A DNA stretch of 64,000 nt from Litoribacter populi (GCF_007483685.1 NZ_VMKN01000001.1:1254297-1318296), one strand, 5' to 3'. Shown: positions 52,687 through 62,547, counted from the stretch's first letter. The notes: generated by a model from the sequence alone, not told the origin. Translations and numbers: made by a program.

Positions 52687-53573
52687 AGTTTCGGGAAATT
52701 TTTCGTTTTGAAATAGCATATCAGTTCCGAACTATGATAGTCTGGATAGTCTTTTTCATCATACTTGTGTTCTCCTTCTTCATGATGAGGTTCTCTAGTC
52801 CTATGGATGAAAGCTATTTAAACGCACCTATTCATATTGCATTTCTATCTTCAATTGGCACTCTTGTATGGCTTGTAATAGCTTCTTCTATTGCTGGAGA
52901 TGCCGGCACTCGTGATGTACAATGCCGCATGTTCCCAATGGTTTATACTAGTCAGTCTACTAAGCTTGACTATTTTGGCGGAAAGTTTTTAGCTGTCTTT
53001 GTAGTAAACTCTTTATTGTTGCTTGCCATACCTTTTGGTGCCCTTATAGCATTTTATATAGAACCACACAGCCCTGAACTAATAGGACCCCTTCAGTTGT
53101 CTTCGTATATGAACGCATACCTATTAATAGTACTTCCAAATTTATTTGTAGCCTCAGGTTTTCAGTTTTCAATTTCAATTCTTAGTAAGAAAGCCATTAC
53201 AAGCTACTTTGGGAGCGCAATGCTTTTAATTGCTTCAATTTTTATACCTGCTGTTTTTAGTCAATTCTTTGACCTCTGGGATCTCGGTAAGATATTTCAA
53301 CCATTTGGCTTCTCCTTGATAAGCGAAATGGATGACCTATGGGACTTAAATCAAAAAAACACTTATCAAATAAAATTTGAGGGGTTATTGCTATGGAACC
53401 GGCTTTTAGGTCTTGGTTTAGCAATATGTCTTTTAGTATTTGCCTACTATCGGTTTAGGTTCGTTTATCCTGTTGAGAATACTTCTTTTTGGCTTAATAA
53501 AGTTATTAAGGATAAGTATTTAAAGTCTGTCATATTTTTGGGAAAAGGATTTGATAAAAATGATGAGGTCTAA
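52683..53573 (+). CDS. ABC-2 type transporter permease subunit
   Basis: Integral membrane protein of 296 residues with six helices, beginning REIFRFEIAYQFRTMIVWIV. It lacks peptidase motifs. Its frame overlaps the start of the permease/M1 peptidase gene by about 14 bases. In related Cytophagia a single long protein carries both halves, so this may be its N-terminal half split off. Confidence 0.82.
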   Translation: MKFREIFRFEIAYQFRTMIVWIVFFIILVFSFFMMRFSSPMDESYLNAPIHIAFLSSIGTLVWLVIASSIAGDAGTRDVQCRMFPMVYTSQSTKLDYFGGKFLAVFVVNSLLLLAIPFGALIAFYIEPHSPELIGPLQLSSYMNAYLLIVLPNLFVASGFQFSISILSKKAITSYFGSAMLLIASIFIPAVFSQFFDLWDLGKIFQPFGFSLISEMDDLWDLNQKNTYQIKFEGLLLWNRLLGLGLAICLLVFAYYRFRFVYPVENTSFWLNKVIKDKYLKSVIFLGKGFDKNDEV

Positions 53574-56328
53574 AAAAATTTTATTAGAGCCAGACTCAAA
53601 AAACAATATTGTTTGTTTTTCAACCCATTCTAGGCATGGTCATTCTATTAATAAATTCACCTTGCAAATTGCTACTATTGCTTGGATGACCTTCTTAAGC
53701 ATAATTAGGAGCAGGCTCGGGATCGTGACTTTAGCAGCCATAATATTGCTTACTTTCATTTTTACAAGCCAGTTTTTAGAACTTCAAGGTCTGCCATTAT
53801 ATCCTAGGACATCTTATCTGCTGACTTTACTTTCGTCTCCTATAAATACTTTTAAAACCCCTTGGGTAATTATGCCACTTTTTATTATTTTTTGTGCAGG
53901 AGAACTTATATGGCAAGAAAGGGAAGATGGTGTTAATGAAATTGTCAATACTACTCCAGTGCTAGAATTTATTTTTCTCATTGCTAAATTTTTTGGCCTT
54001 GCACTTGTCCTTATTATGTGGCAAATTATTTTAATTTTTATTGGATTGTTTGTTCAGATCAGTTTAGGTTATCACAATTTTGAAATAGAGGTATACCTTA
54101 AGGTACTTCTATTTCTAAAGTTAATAGACTACCTGATTTTAGCTGTGTTCGCCTTGGTTGTTCATGTTATAGTAAACCAAAAATACATAGGGCATCTTGT
54201 TGCGATTTTATTTTATGGAACTATAATCTTCGCATCTAAAGTGGGGATAGAACATAATCTTTTAATTTATGGAGGAGATCCTGGTTGGGATTATTCAGAT
54301 ATGCGTGGATTAGATCCATTTATTGCACCTTGGCTCTGGTTTAAAACTTATTGGATACTATGGGCAATTCTTCTAACAATTTTTGCTTCCCTATTTTGGG
54401 TAAGAGGTACTGAAGTTGGTGTTTTAACTCGGATTCACCATGCTTTGCAGAGATTCAAGAGGACAAACATATGGTTTAGTGGAGTGCCTTTTGTGGCCCT
54501 GTTATTAGTAGGCGGAATTATACTATATAACACTAATTACCTAAATAAATATACAAGCATCGCAGAGGTTACTCAATATCGGGCTGAATATGAACAAAAG
54601 TACAGCCAGTATACAAATTCTTTGAAGCCTAGGTTACTCGAAACCAAACTTCAAATTGAATTTTATCCGGAAAAATATGCAGTAGAAGTTAAAGGCACAT
54701 ATATGATAGTAAATGATCATCTTGAGTTTTTAGATTCACTTCACTTTTCACCCGCATTAGGGATGGAAACTGAAATCAAAATTACCCAAAATCATACCAA
54801 AGTACTTTTGGACGAAGAGCTGAAATACTATATATTTAAATTGGCCAGTCCTTTAAAGCATGGAGATTCCATTGAAATTGATTTTGTTGTAAAGTCCAAA
54901 CCCCAAGGTTTTGAAAATAATGGCGTGAACACATTTTTAGTATGCAACGGAAGCTATCTTACTAGTGAGACTTTTTTACCCACCTTAGGTTATTTGCCAA
55001 GCCGACAAATAAAAAATGAGCAAGATAGACGAGCGTACGGACTCTCTAGATTTGAGCCATTTACTGGGCTCTTCGAAAAAGTAAAACAGAATAGCAATTT
55101 TAATCAGGATAAAGTTTATTTTGAAGCCATTATTGGGACATCATCAGATCAGACCGCAGTTGCTCCCGGAATATTGAAGTCTTCATGGAAGGATAAGAAT
55201 CGCAATTATTTTCACTATGTAGCAGAACAACCAATTTGGAACGAATTTGCTTTATTTTCCGCTCAATACAGGACAATTCAATCTAAATGGAAAAATGTTT
55301 CTATTAATATTTTTTATCACCCGGGTCATGAAGCTAACCTTGACCGAATGCTAAGAAGCGTACATGCTTCCCTGGATTACTATACCAATAATTATGCTTC
55401 CTACCCATTTAGTAGCCTCAACTTAGTTCAACGACCCGGATTGCATGGAATGGTAGCAAAGCCGGGAATGATCATTTTTCAAGAGGGGTATTCATTATTT
55501 AATCCTCAAGAAGATTTAGAAAATTTCGACTTTCCTTTTGTAGTAGTGGCCCACGAAATAGCTCATCAATACTGGAATAGCTATACAGCTTATTCAAATG
55601 TGGAGGGGATTGGTTTGCTTTCAGAAAGTCTGGCAGAATACTCTGCAATGCAAGTTTTGGAATATACTTACGGGAAAAAACATCTGGAAAGATATTTAAA
55701 ACATATACGTAACAAGCTAGAAGGTTCACGCCCTCAAATTAATACCTCTTTACTCAGGGCAAACAACGATTTTTTAGCTTACTATAAGGGCCCTCTAGCC
55801 TTGTATGCAATAGACCAATATGTTGGAAGGGATCGAATAAATCAAGCATTGAGAAGTATGCATAAAACTCAAGGGTCAAAGGGGATTCATTTATTGACCA
55901 CACTGGATTTGTACAGAGAATTAAAAGAGGTAACCCCTGATTCCCTTCACTATTTAATGCATGATCTATTTGAAAAAAATACTTATTGGGAGCTAGAAAC
56001 CGTTAAAGTCTCAGCTAAACAAAATGGAGATGGTCTGTGGGAAGTTGAGATTGAAATTCAAGCCAATAAGATTGTATTAGATGAAAAGGGGGGAAAGGCT
56101 GTAATTCCTATGGAAGACTGGATTGAGGTAGGAGTATATGCTGAAAGTGACAAAGGAGAAGTCATGGACAAAACATTGCATTTAAAAAAACATATTATTA
56201 AATCTGGAAAACAGTTGATTACTGTGTTGGTCGAATCTAGACCCACACATGCAGGAATTGATCCGAACAATTTAATGATTTCTAATAAAAAAGAGGACAA
56301 TATAAAGCTAGTTAATTTATTTAATTGA
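53560..56328 (+). CDS. ABC permease fused to M1 family aminopeptidase domain
   Basis: A 922-residue protein: about six N-terminal membrane helices (residues 30-340), then a periplasmic M1-type metallopeptidase. The zinc motif HEIAH lies near residue 665, with the third ligand in SESLAEY 20 residues on. The usual GAMEN-type loop is replaced by GLHGMVAKPGM. A downstream HEAT-like helical tail follows. Such ABC permease/M1 fusions are typical of Bacteroidetes; substrate unknown, but peptide processing linked to export is plausible. ATG 53560 or 53563 is preferred to a TTG at 53551. Confidence 0.85.
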   Translation: MMRSKKILLEPDSKNNIVCFSTHSRHGHSINKFTLQIATIAWMTFLSIIRSRLGIVTLAAIILLTFIFTSQFLELQGLPLYPRTSYLLTLLSSPINTFKTPWVIMPLFIIFCAGELIWQEREDGVNEIVNTTPVLEFIFLIAKFFGLALVLIMWQIILIFIGLFVQISLGYHNFEIEVYLKVLLFLKLIDYLILAVFALVVHVIVNQKYIGHLVAILFYGTIIFASKVGIEHNLLIYGGDPGWDYSDMRGLDPFIAPWLWFKTYWILWAILLTIFASLFWVRGTEVGVLTRIHHALQRFKRTNIWFSGVPFVALLLVGGIILYNTNYLNKYTSIAEVTQYRAEYEQKYSQYTNSLKPRLLETKLQIEFYPEKYAVEVKGTYMIVNDHLEFLDSLHFSPALGMETEIKITQNHTKVLLDEELKYYIFKLASPLKHGDSIEIDFVVKSKPQGFENNGVNTFLVCNGSYLTSETFLPTLGYLPSRQIKNEQDRRAYGLSRFEPFTGLFEKVKQNSNFNQDKVYFEAIIGTSSDQTAVAPGILKSSWKDKNRNYFHYVAEQPIWNEFALFSAQYRTIQSKWKNVSINIFYHPGHEANLDRMLRSVHASLDYYTNNYASYPFSSLNLVQRPGLHGMVAKPGMIIFQEGYSLFNPQEDLENFDFPFVVVAHEIAHQYWNSYTAYSNVEGIGLLSESLAEYSAMQVLEYTYGKKHLERYLKHIRNKLEGSRPQINTSLLRANNDFLAYYKGPLALYAIDQYVGRDRINQALRSMHKTQGSKGIHLLTTLDLYRELKEVTPDSLHYLMHDLFEKNTYWELETVKVSAKQNGDGLWEVEIEIQANKIVLDEKGGKAVIPMEDWIEVGVYAESDKGEVMDKTLHLKKHIIKSGKQLITVLVESRPTHAGIDPNNLMISNKKEDNIKLVNLFN

Positions 56329-56385
56329 TCTTACAAGTTTGAGGCTACCTTTGGATTATTTTTCAAATATATAAACTTTATAAAT

Positions 56386-57144
56386 ATGAGTTATTTAACT
56401 AAAATAATTGAATACTTTGAATTACATTCTGTTGAAGGTATTAAAGAGTGTTTTGAACGTGGAATAGACCCCAATCTCGTGTATAATGAAAAACCTCTTA
56501 TATATGAACTGATTAATATGTATTCCCGAGGACCATTATTTAAAGATTGTATAAGAGTTTTTATGGACTATGGATTGGAATTCGAAGATAAAGCTTTATT
56601 AAATGTTTTAGTTGATGATTCTGTTTCTCTTGATAAACTTCTAAATGAAGATAAAAAAATACTCCTAAGAAAGTATTCTCTGGACTGTGCCTTTACACCT
56701 CTAAAGGATGCAACCCTAATGCATATCTGTGCTGAGTATAATCACTTGTCTTGCGCTAAAATACTTGTAAAGCATAGAATAGATATTAATTCAAAAGCTG
56801 GATTTGATCAATGGGGATTTGGAGGACACACCCCCATTTTTCATACAGTCAATCAAAATGAAAACGTTTGTGTTGATGTAATGAGATATCTTGTTTCCAA
56901 AAACGCTGATTTGAATATAACTGTTCAAGGGCTCATATGGGGCGAAAATTACGAATGGGAAACTTTTATTCCAGCTGTTAATCCGATAAGTTATTCAATG
57001 ATGGGGTTACTAAGACAATTTCAAAGAACTGAAAAAGACATCTATGAAGTTGTTTCAGTTCTAATGAAAAAAGAGTATGGAGTCGATTATTTTCCAACTA
57101 ATATTCCTAATAAATATTTAAATCCCACCAATATTAGAAGGTAA
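56386..57144 (+). CDS. Ankyrin-repeat-like hypothetical protein
   Basis: A 252-residue cytoplasmic protein with at least three ankyrin-like units: HSVEGIKECFERGIDPNLVYN, ATLMHICAEYNHLSCAKILVKHRIDIN, and HTPIFHTVNQNENVCVDVMRYLVSKNADLN. These act as protein-binding modules. AT-rich, with no recognised partner. Function unknown. Confidence 0.7.
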   Translation: MSYLTKIIEYFELHSVEGIKECFERGIDPNLVYNEKPLIYELINMYSRGPLFKDCIRVFMDYGLEFEDKALLNVLVDDSVSLDKLLNEDKKILLRKYSLDCAFTPLKDATLMHICAEYNHLSCAKILVKHRIDINSKAGFDQWGFGGHTPIFHTVNQNENVCVDVMRYLVSKNADLNITVQGLIWGENYEWETFIPAVNPISYSMMGLLRQFQRTEKDIYEVVSVLMKKEYGVDYFPTNIPNKYLNPTNIRR

Positions 57145-57211
57145 AGATCATTTCATTCCTATTAAATTGAAAAGTAAAAATATTTGGGTAGGTTTTAAAA
57201 CAAACAAAATT

Positions 57212-57517
57212 ATGAAATATATGAGGAGAAAAATTACTCGGATTTTGTATATTTTTTATATGGTTTTGTTATTTGTTTTTTTGATAAATAGTCATTTGGT
57301 TATAGCTCAAACTCATTTATCAGGTACTGTAATGCTTAACCGTGAAAGTGGAATATTTGTTTGCGAGTTTGAAATATAAAATATTCCAAATATTTCGGAT
57401 TATAGAATCCTTTTAAACCATAGTATGAATATTAAATATTTTTACGATGGCAATGGTACTAGTTTTCGTCACCGAGATTCATCATGTTATTGCTTTTTGT
57501 CTTCCTCCTTGCTATAA
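57212..57517 (+). pseudogene. Secreted protein remnant with in-frame stop
   Basis: A signal peptide (ILYIFYMVLLFVFLINSHLV) leads into a beta-rich start (HLSGTVMLNRESGIFVCEFEI), then an in-frame TAA at 57377. The same frame continues NIPNISDYRILLNHSMNIKYF to a second stop at 57517. The reading through the stop is coherent, which suggests a nonsense mutation in a gene already truncated downstream. No family assigned. Confidence 0.5.
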
Positions 57518-57628
57518 GAATCACTCAGGTAAGGGGAATATATTCGAATAATTTTGGGGAAAAGAGGGTAAAAATAATAAATATTGTTTTGAATAATTTG
57601 AAAATCATATAAAATAGCCCATACGAAA

Positions 57629-58306
57629 ATGAATATTGTAAATTATATATTATGTATGGCCATATTATTCCAAAGTGGCAAAACAGTCTCACAGGAAGAC
57701 ATACTTGACTTTTTATTGTTGGAACCCGCTTTGCATTCAAATGACAATAATATATCCCCTCCCCTGGTAGTGTATCTTCATGGAGGCAGTTTTAGGGGGA
57801 AGAGTCCGGAGAATTTAAAGAGTGCGGGTCTACCGTTATATCATGAAAAATTTACAGGGGAGAATGCTTTTTATTTTTTAGCTCCAATTTGTCCGGAAGG
57901 TGAAATATGGACAAATGACAGGGAAGTTATTCATTTGGTTGACAGAATTGTGGCCACTTACGATATTGATAAGGACAAAATTTATATTACAGGACATTCC
58001 ATGGGAGGAAGGGGTGCGTTATGTTTTGCTTTTAAACATCCTGAAAAATTCGCAGCTGTCTTAACTTTTAGCCCAGTCTTCCCCATTGCTTATTGGAGTA
58101 CAGTGCTACAGGATATTGCCATTTGGCTGGTTCATGGGGAAAATGATTTTCAAGCACCTTTGCAAAGCTCAACAGAATTATATGACCTGATAAAAAATGA
58201 AAATCCAAAAGCAGTATTATCCATACTGAAAAATAAAAACCACTATATCCTTGAAGAATATGGTAACCCAAAATATTTAGAATGGTTGTTTGACCAAAAG
58301 AAATGA
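57629..58306 (+). CDS. Alpha/beta-hydrolase (phospholipase/carboxylesterase or prolyl-oligopeptidase type)
   Basis: A 225-residue esterase-like protein with an N-terminal hydrophobic stretch (NIVNYILCMAILFQSG). HGGSFRG is the oxyanion loop, GHSMGGRGAL the nucleophile elbow (Ser), with Asp in VHGENDFQAP and His in KNKNHYILEEYG. The stop overlaps the next ATG (ATGA). The substrate is unknown. Confidence 0.82.
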   Translation: MNIVNYILCMAILFQSGKTVSQEDILDFLLLEPALHSNDNNISPPLVVYLHGGSFRGKSPENLKSAGLPLYHEKFTGENAFYFLAPICPEGEIWTNDREVIHLVDRIVATYDIDKDKIYITGHSMGGRGALCFAFKHPEKFAAVLTFSPVFPIAYWSTVLQDIAIWLVHGENDFQAPLQSSTELYDLIKNENPKAVLSILKNKNHYILEEYGNPKYLEWLFDQKK

Positions 58307-59076
58307 ATATGACAAAAAAAATTACATTAGTTCTAATATTGACTTTGCTAACTTGGTTTATGGGTATTTGTCAATCTAAGGACACGCGGTTGGATCACGT
58401 ACCCATTGCTGTAATGGATATTATCGAGGCCGAAAAGACATTCCTCAATCTGGGATTTTCCATAAAAAATGGTAAAATGCATTCAAATGGACTAATAAAC
58501 TTCTTCTTAAAATTTGCAGACGGTACGTATATAGAAATCATTTCACCCAGCAAAGGTGTCCAGGATTCAACAACCGAGTTTTATGCGGATTTTTTGAAAA
58601 AGTCGGAAGGTGGTGCAGCCTTATGTTTGTCAGCTGATTTCGAAGATAATGCTACATCATATAAAAATTGGCCTTTGAAACAGTTTGATTTTCCAAAGGT
58701 CTTTACTATAACGCAAATAGACTCTTCTGAGTTTGATTGGCTTTTTTTCATTAAATATCATGCTGACGTAATTGACGAACCAAGGTTACTAATTCACGAT
58801 AACCAGGTTCTAGGTATCGAAAAAGTGCATTTATCCCAACAGAAGTTTGATCAATTTCAAAAGTTATTTGGTCCCCAGAAAAATATAGGTTCTGATGTTA
58901 ATGCAAAAACACATATTACAGGGATTACTTTCAAAGTCCAAGATCTTATAAGTTGTAAAAAAGTGTTGGTAAATCGTTTAAATATTAGGCTTAAAATTCA
59001 AGAGAAGGGTGGAAGAAAAAGTATTTTGCTACCAAAAGAATATGCCCATGATGTTTGGTTCGAGTTTGTCCAGTAA
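58303..59076 (+). CDS. VOC/glyoxalase-like protein with signal peptide
   Basis: A 257-residue exported protein with two betaalphabetabetabeta modules: the first (RLDHVPIAVMDIIEAEKTFLNLGFS) and the second (THITGITFKVQDLISCKKVL) both show VOC strand starts. Metal ligands resemble His/Glu positions (LDHVP, IEIISPSKG). Signal peptide MNMTKKITLVLILTLLTWFM. Coupled by ATGA to the esterase gene, so the two may act on the same compound. Substrate unknown. Confidence 0.72.
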   Translation: MNMTKKITLVLILTLLTWFMGICQSKDTRLDHVPIAVMDIIEAEKTFLNLGFSIKNGKMHSNGLINFFLKFADGTYIEIISPSKGVQDSTTEFYADFLKKSEGGAALCLSADFEDNATSYKNWPLKQFDFPKVFTITQIDSSEFDWLFFIKYHADVIDEPRLLIHDNQVLGIEKVHLSQQKFDQFQKLFGPQKNIGSDVNAKTHITGITFKVQDLISCKKVLVNRLNIRLKIQEKGGRKSILLPKEYAHDVWFEFVQ

Positions 59077-59675
59077 TAATTAATTTCTATATCCGCTTTT
59101 TTGCCAGTAAGTAACATCAACTAATCAAAATTTGGCTAAAAGCTAGGTTTATGGCCACTTCGGTTATCGGTCTTCCGACTCATTAAGCAAGGAAATAAAG
59201 GTCCCCGTATCAAGGAATCAACGATATTAACTAGGAGCGGAGCTCCCACATAACGCTTCCCTTTGCGTTCTCAATTTCTGAAAGTTGCCCTAAAGCTAAA
59301 TATAAGCACAAAAAACTCCTTCCCTTTATTTCCCTTTGCGCTTCTTCTTTTCTCTTTGCGGTTGGCAACTAGCGGATCCACCCACGCTGTTCGAGATTTG
59401 CAATCTCGAACTCAGATAAAAGGGATTTGTAATCCCCGTTTCAGTAATACAACCTCCATAAACCTATAATCTCATAAACCATTAAACCACGCTGTCCATG
59501 ATTTGCAATCTCGAACTCAGATAAATGGGATTTGTAATCCCCACCCCGAATTCGGGGTAATGGAACAGGAAGCTGGAGTGAACTGATTCCTAATAGTTCT
59601 TACCTGTATCTATATTTGGTCAAAATTACCAATTTTGGTATATTGTTAGGGAGTTATTTTTAATCACTAACCATT
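59077..59675. repeat. 600-bp spacer with two tandem REP-like copies
   Basis: No gene seen. A TTTCCCTTTGCGCTTCTTC phrase at 59326-59345, then REP-like copies at 59383-59487 and 59488-59542 (GATTTGCAATCTCGAACTCA, GATTTGTAATCCCC). A small hairpin CCCCGAATTCGGGG closes the second. Confidence 0.7.
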
Positions 59676-60404
59676 ATGACCTGTAAAGCTGAAAGAGAAA
59701 TCAATGACCACCAAAACTCTTTGGTGAAAACTGCTCGTATGACGGGCTTGTGGTATTTGTGTCTGGCAATTTCGGGAATTTTCGGGTTTCTGGTTTTTCA
59801 CCCTCAGATATATGTCACCAATGAACCTGCAGAGACACTCAGAAATTTGACTGAGAAGGAGTCACTTGCCCGGATCCGGCTTTTGCTGGAATTTGCAGTT
59901 ATTATAGCCCAGGCGCTCACGGCAGTTTGGTTTTATAGGCTGTTCAGGAAAATCAACGGATGGGGGGGCTGGACATTGGGCATCTGGGGAACAATGAATT
60001 CGGGCCTGATTATGATCAGCGCTATTTCAATGGCAACTGCCTTGAAAATCGCAAATACCGCCGACCTTTCATTTGAACAACAGGTTGTTTTGATACAGCT
60101 ATTACAATCCTTGGGAGGTAACGCCTGGGGAGTGGGAAGCCTTTTCTTCGGCCTTTGGCTGATTCCAATGGGGTATATTGTGGTAAGTTCGGAAAGGATG
60201 CCTGTCTGGATGGGACGGATATTGATTATCGGGGGAGCGGGATATCTTCTCAATACGTTTCTCAATTACATGGGCTTGGGACACGCTTTGGTAGATGCTT
60301 TGGTCATACCAGCCACTGTGGGTGAATTCTGGATGATTGGCTATCTGTTGATTTATGGGATACGTGCGTCAAATGGACAGTTTGAAAACATTCCTGAAAG
60401 ATAA
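59676..60404 (+). CDS. DUF4386 domain membrane protein
   Basis: Six-helix membrane protein of 242 residues matching DUF4386: LVKTARMTGLWYLCLAISGIFG, then FYRLFRKINGWGGWTLGIWG and LIPMGYIVVSSERMPVWMG. The family is widespread in Bacteroidetes and Firmicutes with no known function. No operon partner. Confidence 0.83.
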   Translation: MTCKAEREINDHQNSLVKTARMTGLWYLCLAISGIFGFLVFHPQIYVTNEPAETLRNLTEKESLARIRLLLEFAVIIAQALTAVWFYRLFRKINGWGGWTLGIWGTMNSGLIMISAISMATALKIANTADLSFEQQVVLIQLLQSLGGNAWGVGSLFFGLWLIPMGYIVVSSERMPVWMGRILIIGGAGYLLNTFLNYMGLGHALVDALVIPATVGEFWMIGYLLIYGIRASNGQFENIPER

Positions 60405-61264
60405 ATCAGGGTGGTGAATATTCGGCTTTGCTTCGATAAATAGTCCTGTTATAACTCCAAAGAAATCCTTTTCCTATTAATTCAGCGAGGCAGTCTTCGG
60501 ACCGGGGAGGTAAAACCTCCTCGACCATCTTACCCACTAGAGTAGGTAAACCCTACCGAGGGCCACCATCGCTACCAATAGGAAGATGGCGTTGAGTACC
60601 CAGCTGGAGTAGGCTTTTTTGGACCTTCTGGAGCCAGAACCAAATGGCGAGAGATGTAATAATTTACCAAAACGTTATCCAGGACATTTTGAAGGAACAG
60701 CCAGAGTCATGCTTCTTATTGGGGAGGGGCATGTCGTTAGCCTGTAATATCTTTTGGAAACCCATCCTAATATTGAAGTGGTAGAGGTTTCCAACTACCT
60801 TAATTAAACGGTCAACCTTTCTCAGACTTTAACAATCTGCTAGGGCTCATTGTAAATGCATTACTGCTGGCATCTTTCAAAAGAGGGTCGAATTCGACCC
60901 CTTTAAAATCTGGGGCCATCCTAGAAAATCCCTCCTAATCCGGGTGGACAAGCCTCCATTAACTTATGGGGATCTTTAAATTACCTGCAATTAAAACCAA
61001 TATATTAAATAATATTAATCAAGAATTTTATCTTTGCAGTCTGTTTTACTAAAATAACATATTATCTGTGTCCTTCTCAAAAGGATAAACTCGACAAATC
61101 GAGTACCTAACGCATAGAATCATCCGATTTTTTAATGCGCAGATAATCATATCCAGTTATTTCATCAAATTTTAAACAATTGCAATTGATTGTAAATCGA
61201 TTGCTTTATCACGGTACAATGTGCTCTGCATTTTCACATCGTGATGATAATCCAATGATTAAAA
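60405..61264. other. 860-bp gene-free region with hairpins and a candidate -7 element
   Basis: Two related hairpins lie close together: GGAGGT-AAA-ACCTCC (60506-60520) and GTAGG-TAAAC-CCTAC (60544-60558). A perfect palindrome GGGTCGAATTCGACCC is at 60885-60900. A TATCTTTG element (61029-61036) could be the -7 of the methyltransferase promoter. Patches of interrupted coding look (for example 60670-60760) were not recognised. Confidence 0.5.
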
Positions 61265-62104
61265 ATGAATAGGAAACAGTTAATAAGCAGAAACATCGAA
61301 GTGTTTTACAATAAAGCGTCAGAAGAAACCAGGCTTGATAAAGGAATGGGGGTATTTGAATTTGAAAGAGTTAAATCCCTCATAGATAAACATATCCCAA
61401 CTTCAGTTTCAAAAATAATTGATATTGGTGGCGGAACGGGAAAATATTCTGAATGGCTTGCCAAAAAAGGGCATCAGGTTCATTTGGTAGAACCAGTTTC
61501 TAAGCATATTAAAATGGCTCAAAACAGGGCTAATAAATTGAAAAATAAGTTTTCTGTGCACTTGGGAGAATCACGAAAATTGGAATTCCCTAATAATTTT
61601 GCAGACCTTATAATTTTACATGGACCTCTTTACCATCTTCAAAAAAAGGAAGACAGGGATTTAACCATTTGCGAAGCGAAAAGAGTCCTAAAAAATAATG
61701 GAATTATTTTGGGTTTTGCAATTAATTATACTGCATCAACTTTGGTAGGACTTCTAAATGGACTAATTCACAAAAAGCCATTTTTTGAAATGTGCAAGAA
61801 GGAATTAACAACGGGAATTCATAATCCACCAGATGATTTTCCTTGGCTTTTGGCTGAGGCATATTATCATAAACCTGAACAGTTGAAAGACGAGTTTTTA
61901 AATCAAGAGTTAACCCATCTTAATACTTACGCAGTTGAAGGTATGGCTTGGTTGGACAAAGATTACCTTGCCAATATGCTGAATGAGAAAAAACAAAAAA
62001 CATTATTAGAACTTATACAGGTCACAGAAAACGACAGTTATCTTTTACCCTTTAGTCCACATATGATGATAGCTGTAAAAAAACAATTGAGCTATGGAAA
62101 ATAA
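61265..62104 (+). CDS. Class I SAM-dependent methyltransferase
   Basis: A 279-residue methyltransferase. Motif I is IIDIGGGTGKYSEWLA, the acidic motif II is LVEPVSKHI, and the post-motif block is LIILHGPLYHLQKKEDR. The C-terminal region (PPDDFPWLLAEAYYHKPEQL) is an accessory helical segment. It overlaps the next small gene by 11 bases. Substrate unknown; AT-rich composition suggests horizontal origin. Confidence 0.85.
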   Translation: MNRKQLISRNIEVFYNKASEETRLDKGMGVFEFERVKSLIDKHIPTSVSKIIDIGGGTGKYSEWLAKKGHQVHLVEPVSKHIKMAQNRANKLKNKFSVHLGESRKLEFPNNFADLIILHGPLYHLQKKEDRDLTICEAKRVLKNNGIILGFAINYTASTLVGLLNGLIHKKPFFEMCKKELTTGIHNPPDDFPWLLAEAYYHKPEQLKDEFLNQELTHLNTYAVEGMAWLDKDYLANMLNEKKQKTLLELIQVTENDSYLLPFSPHMMIAVKKQLSYGK

Positions 62105-62309
62105 GGATAGATATTACAACGGGTTAATAGAAAACGATGGTCAGCTAAATGAAATTGACCTTGGAGAAAAATTTGATCTTGATGAAAATGAAACAAGAGA
62201 AATAATTGTACAGCTTCTATCCGAGCATAAAATTGAATATAAAGAAAATAGAGCTTGCAATTATAGCCTGATGAAAGCCCAGAAAAGAAAAAATAAAAGC
62301 AGAGTTTAA
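62094..62309 (+). CDS. Small winged-helix-like hypothetical protein
   Basis: A 71-residue acidic/basic protein (ENDGQLNEIDLGEKFDLDEN, ETREIIVQLLSEHKIEYKEN) with a helix-turn-helix-like pattern. The start overlaps the methyltransferase, so the two are coupled. No family recognised; it may regulate or assist the methyltransferase. A long inverted repeat follows. Confidence 0.6.
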   Translation: MENKDRYYNGLIENDGQLNEIDLGEKFDLDENETREIIVQLLSEHKIEYKENRACNYSLMKAQKRKNKSRV

Positions 62310-62328
62310 GGTAATAAGACCAGCTTAG

Positions 62329-62361
62329 TTCAAAAGGTCAGGCAGTGTCTGACCTTTTGAA
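62329..62361. terminator. Long inverted repeat after the small gene
   Basis: TTCAAAAGGTCAG pairs over 13 bp with CTGACCTTTTGAA around GCAGTGT. Stable enough to terminate from either side, although no T-run follows. Confidence 0.55.
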
Positions 62362-62443
62362 TACATCAGGTAAAAGGAACGCATCTCAAGGTTTGTGGCA
62401 GAGAAACCTTTACCAAAGTCCTGTGTCAGTCTTGAAGAGAGTT

Positions 62444-62547
62444 CGGTTAGTGATTTGCAATCTCGAACTCAGATAAATGGGATTTGTAATCCCTGTTTCA
62501 GTAATCCAACCTCCATAAACCTATAATCTCTTAAACCATTAAACCCC
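62444..62547. repeat. REP-like element GATTTGCAATCTCGAAC...GATTTGTAATCCC
   Basis: Fourth copy of the family at 44535 and 59383, including TTTCAGTAATCCAACCTCCA and AACCTATAATCTC. Confidence 0.7.

Noticed and set aside
60670-60790. Possible decayed coding sequence (KRYPGHFEGTARVMLLIGEG)
   Set aside because: Protein-like over about 25 residues only, interrupted by stops, and I could not match a family.
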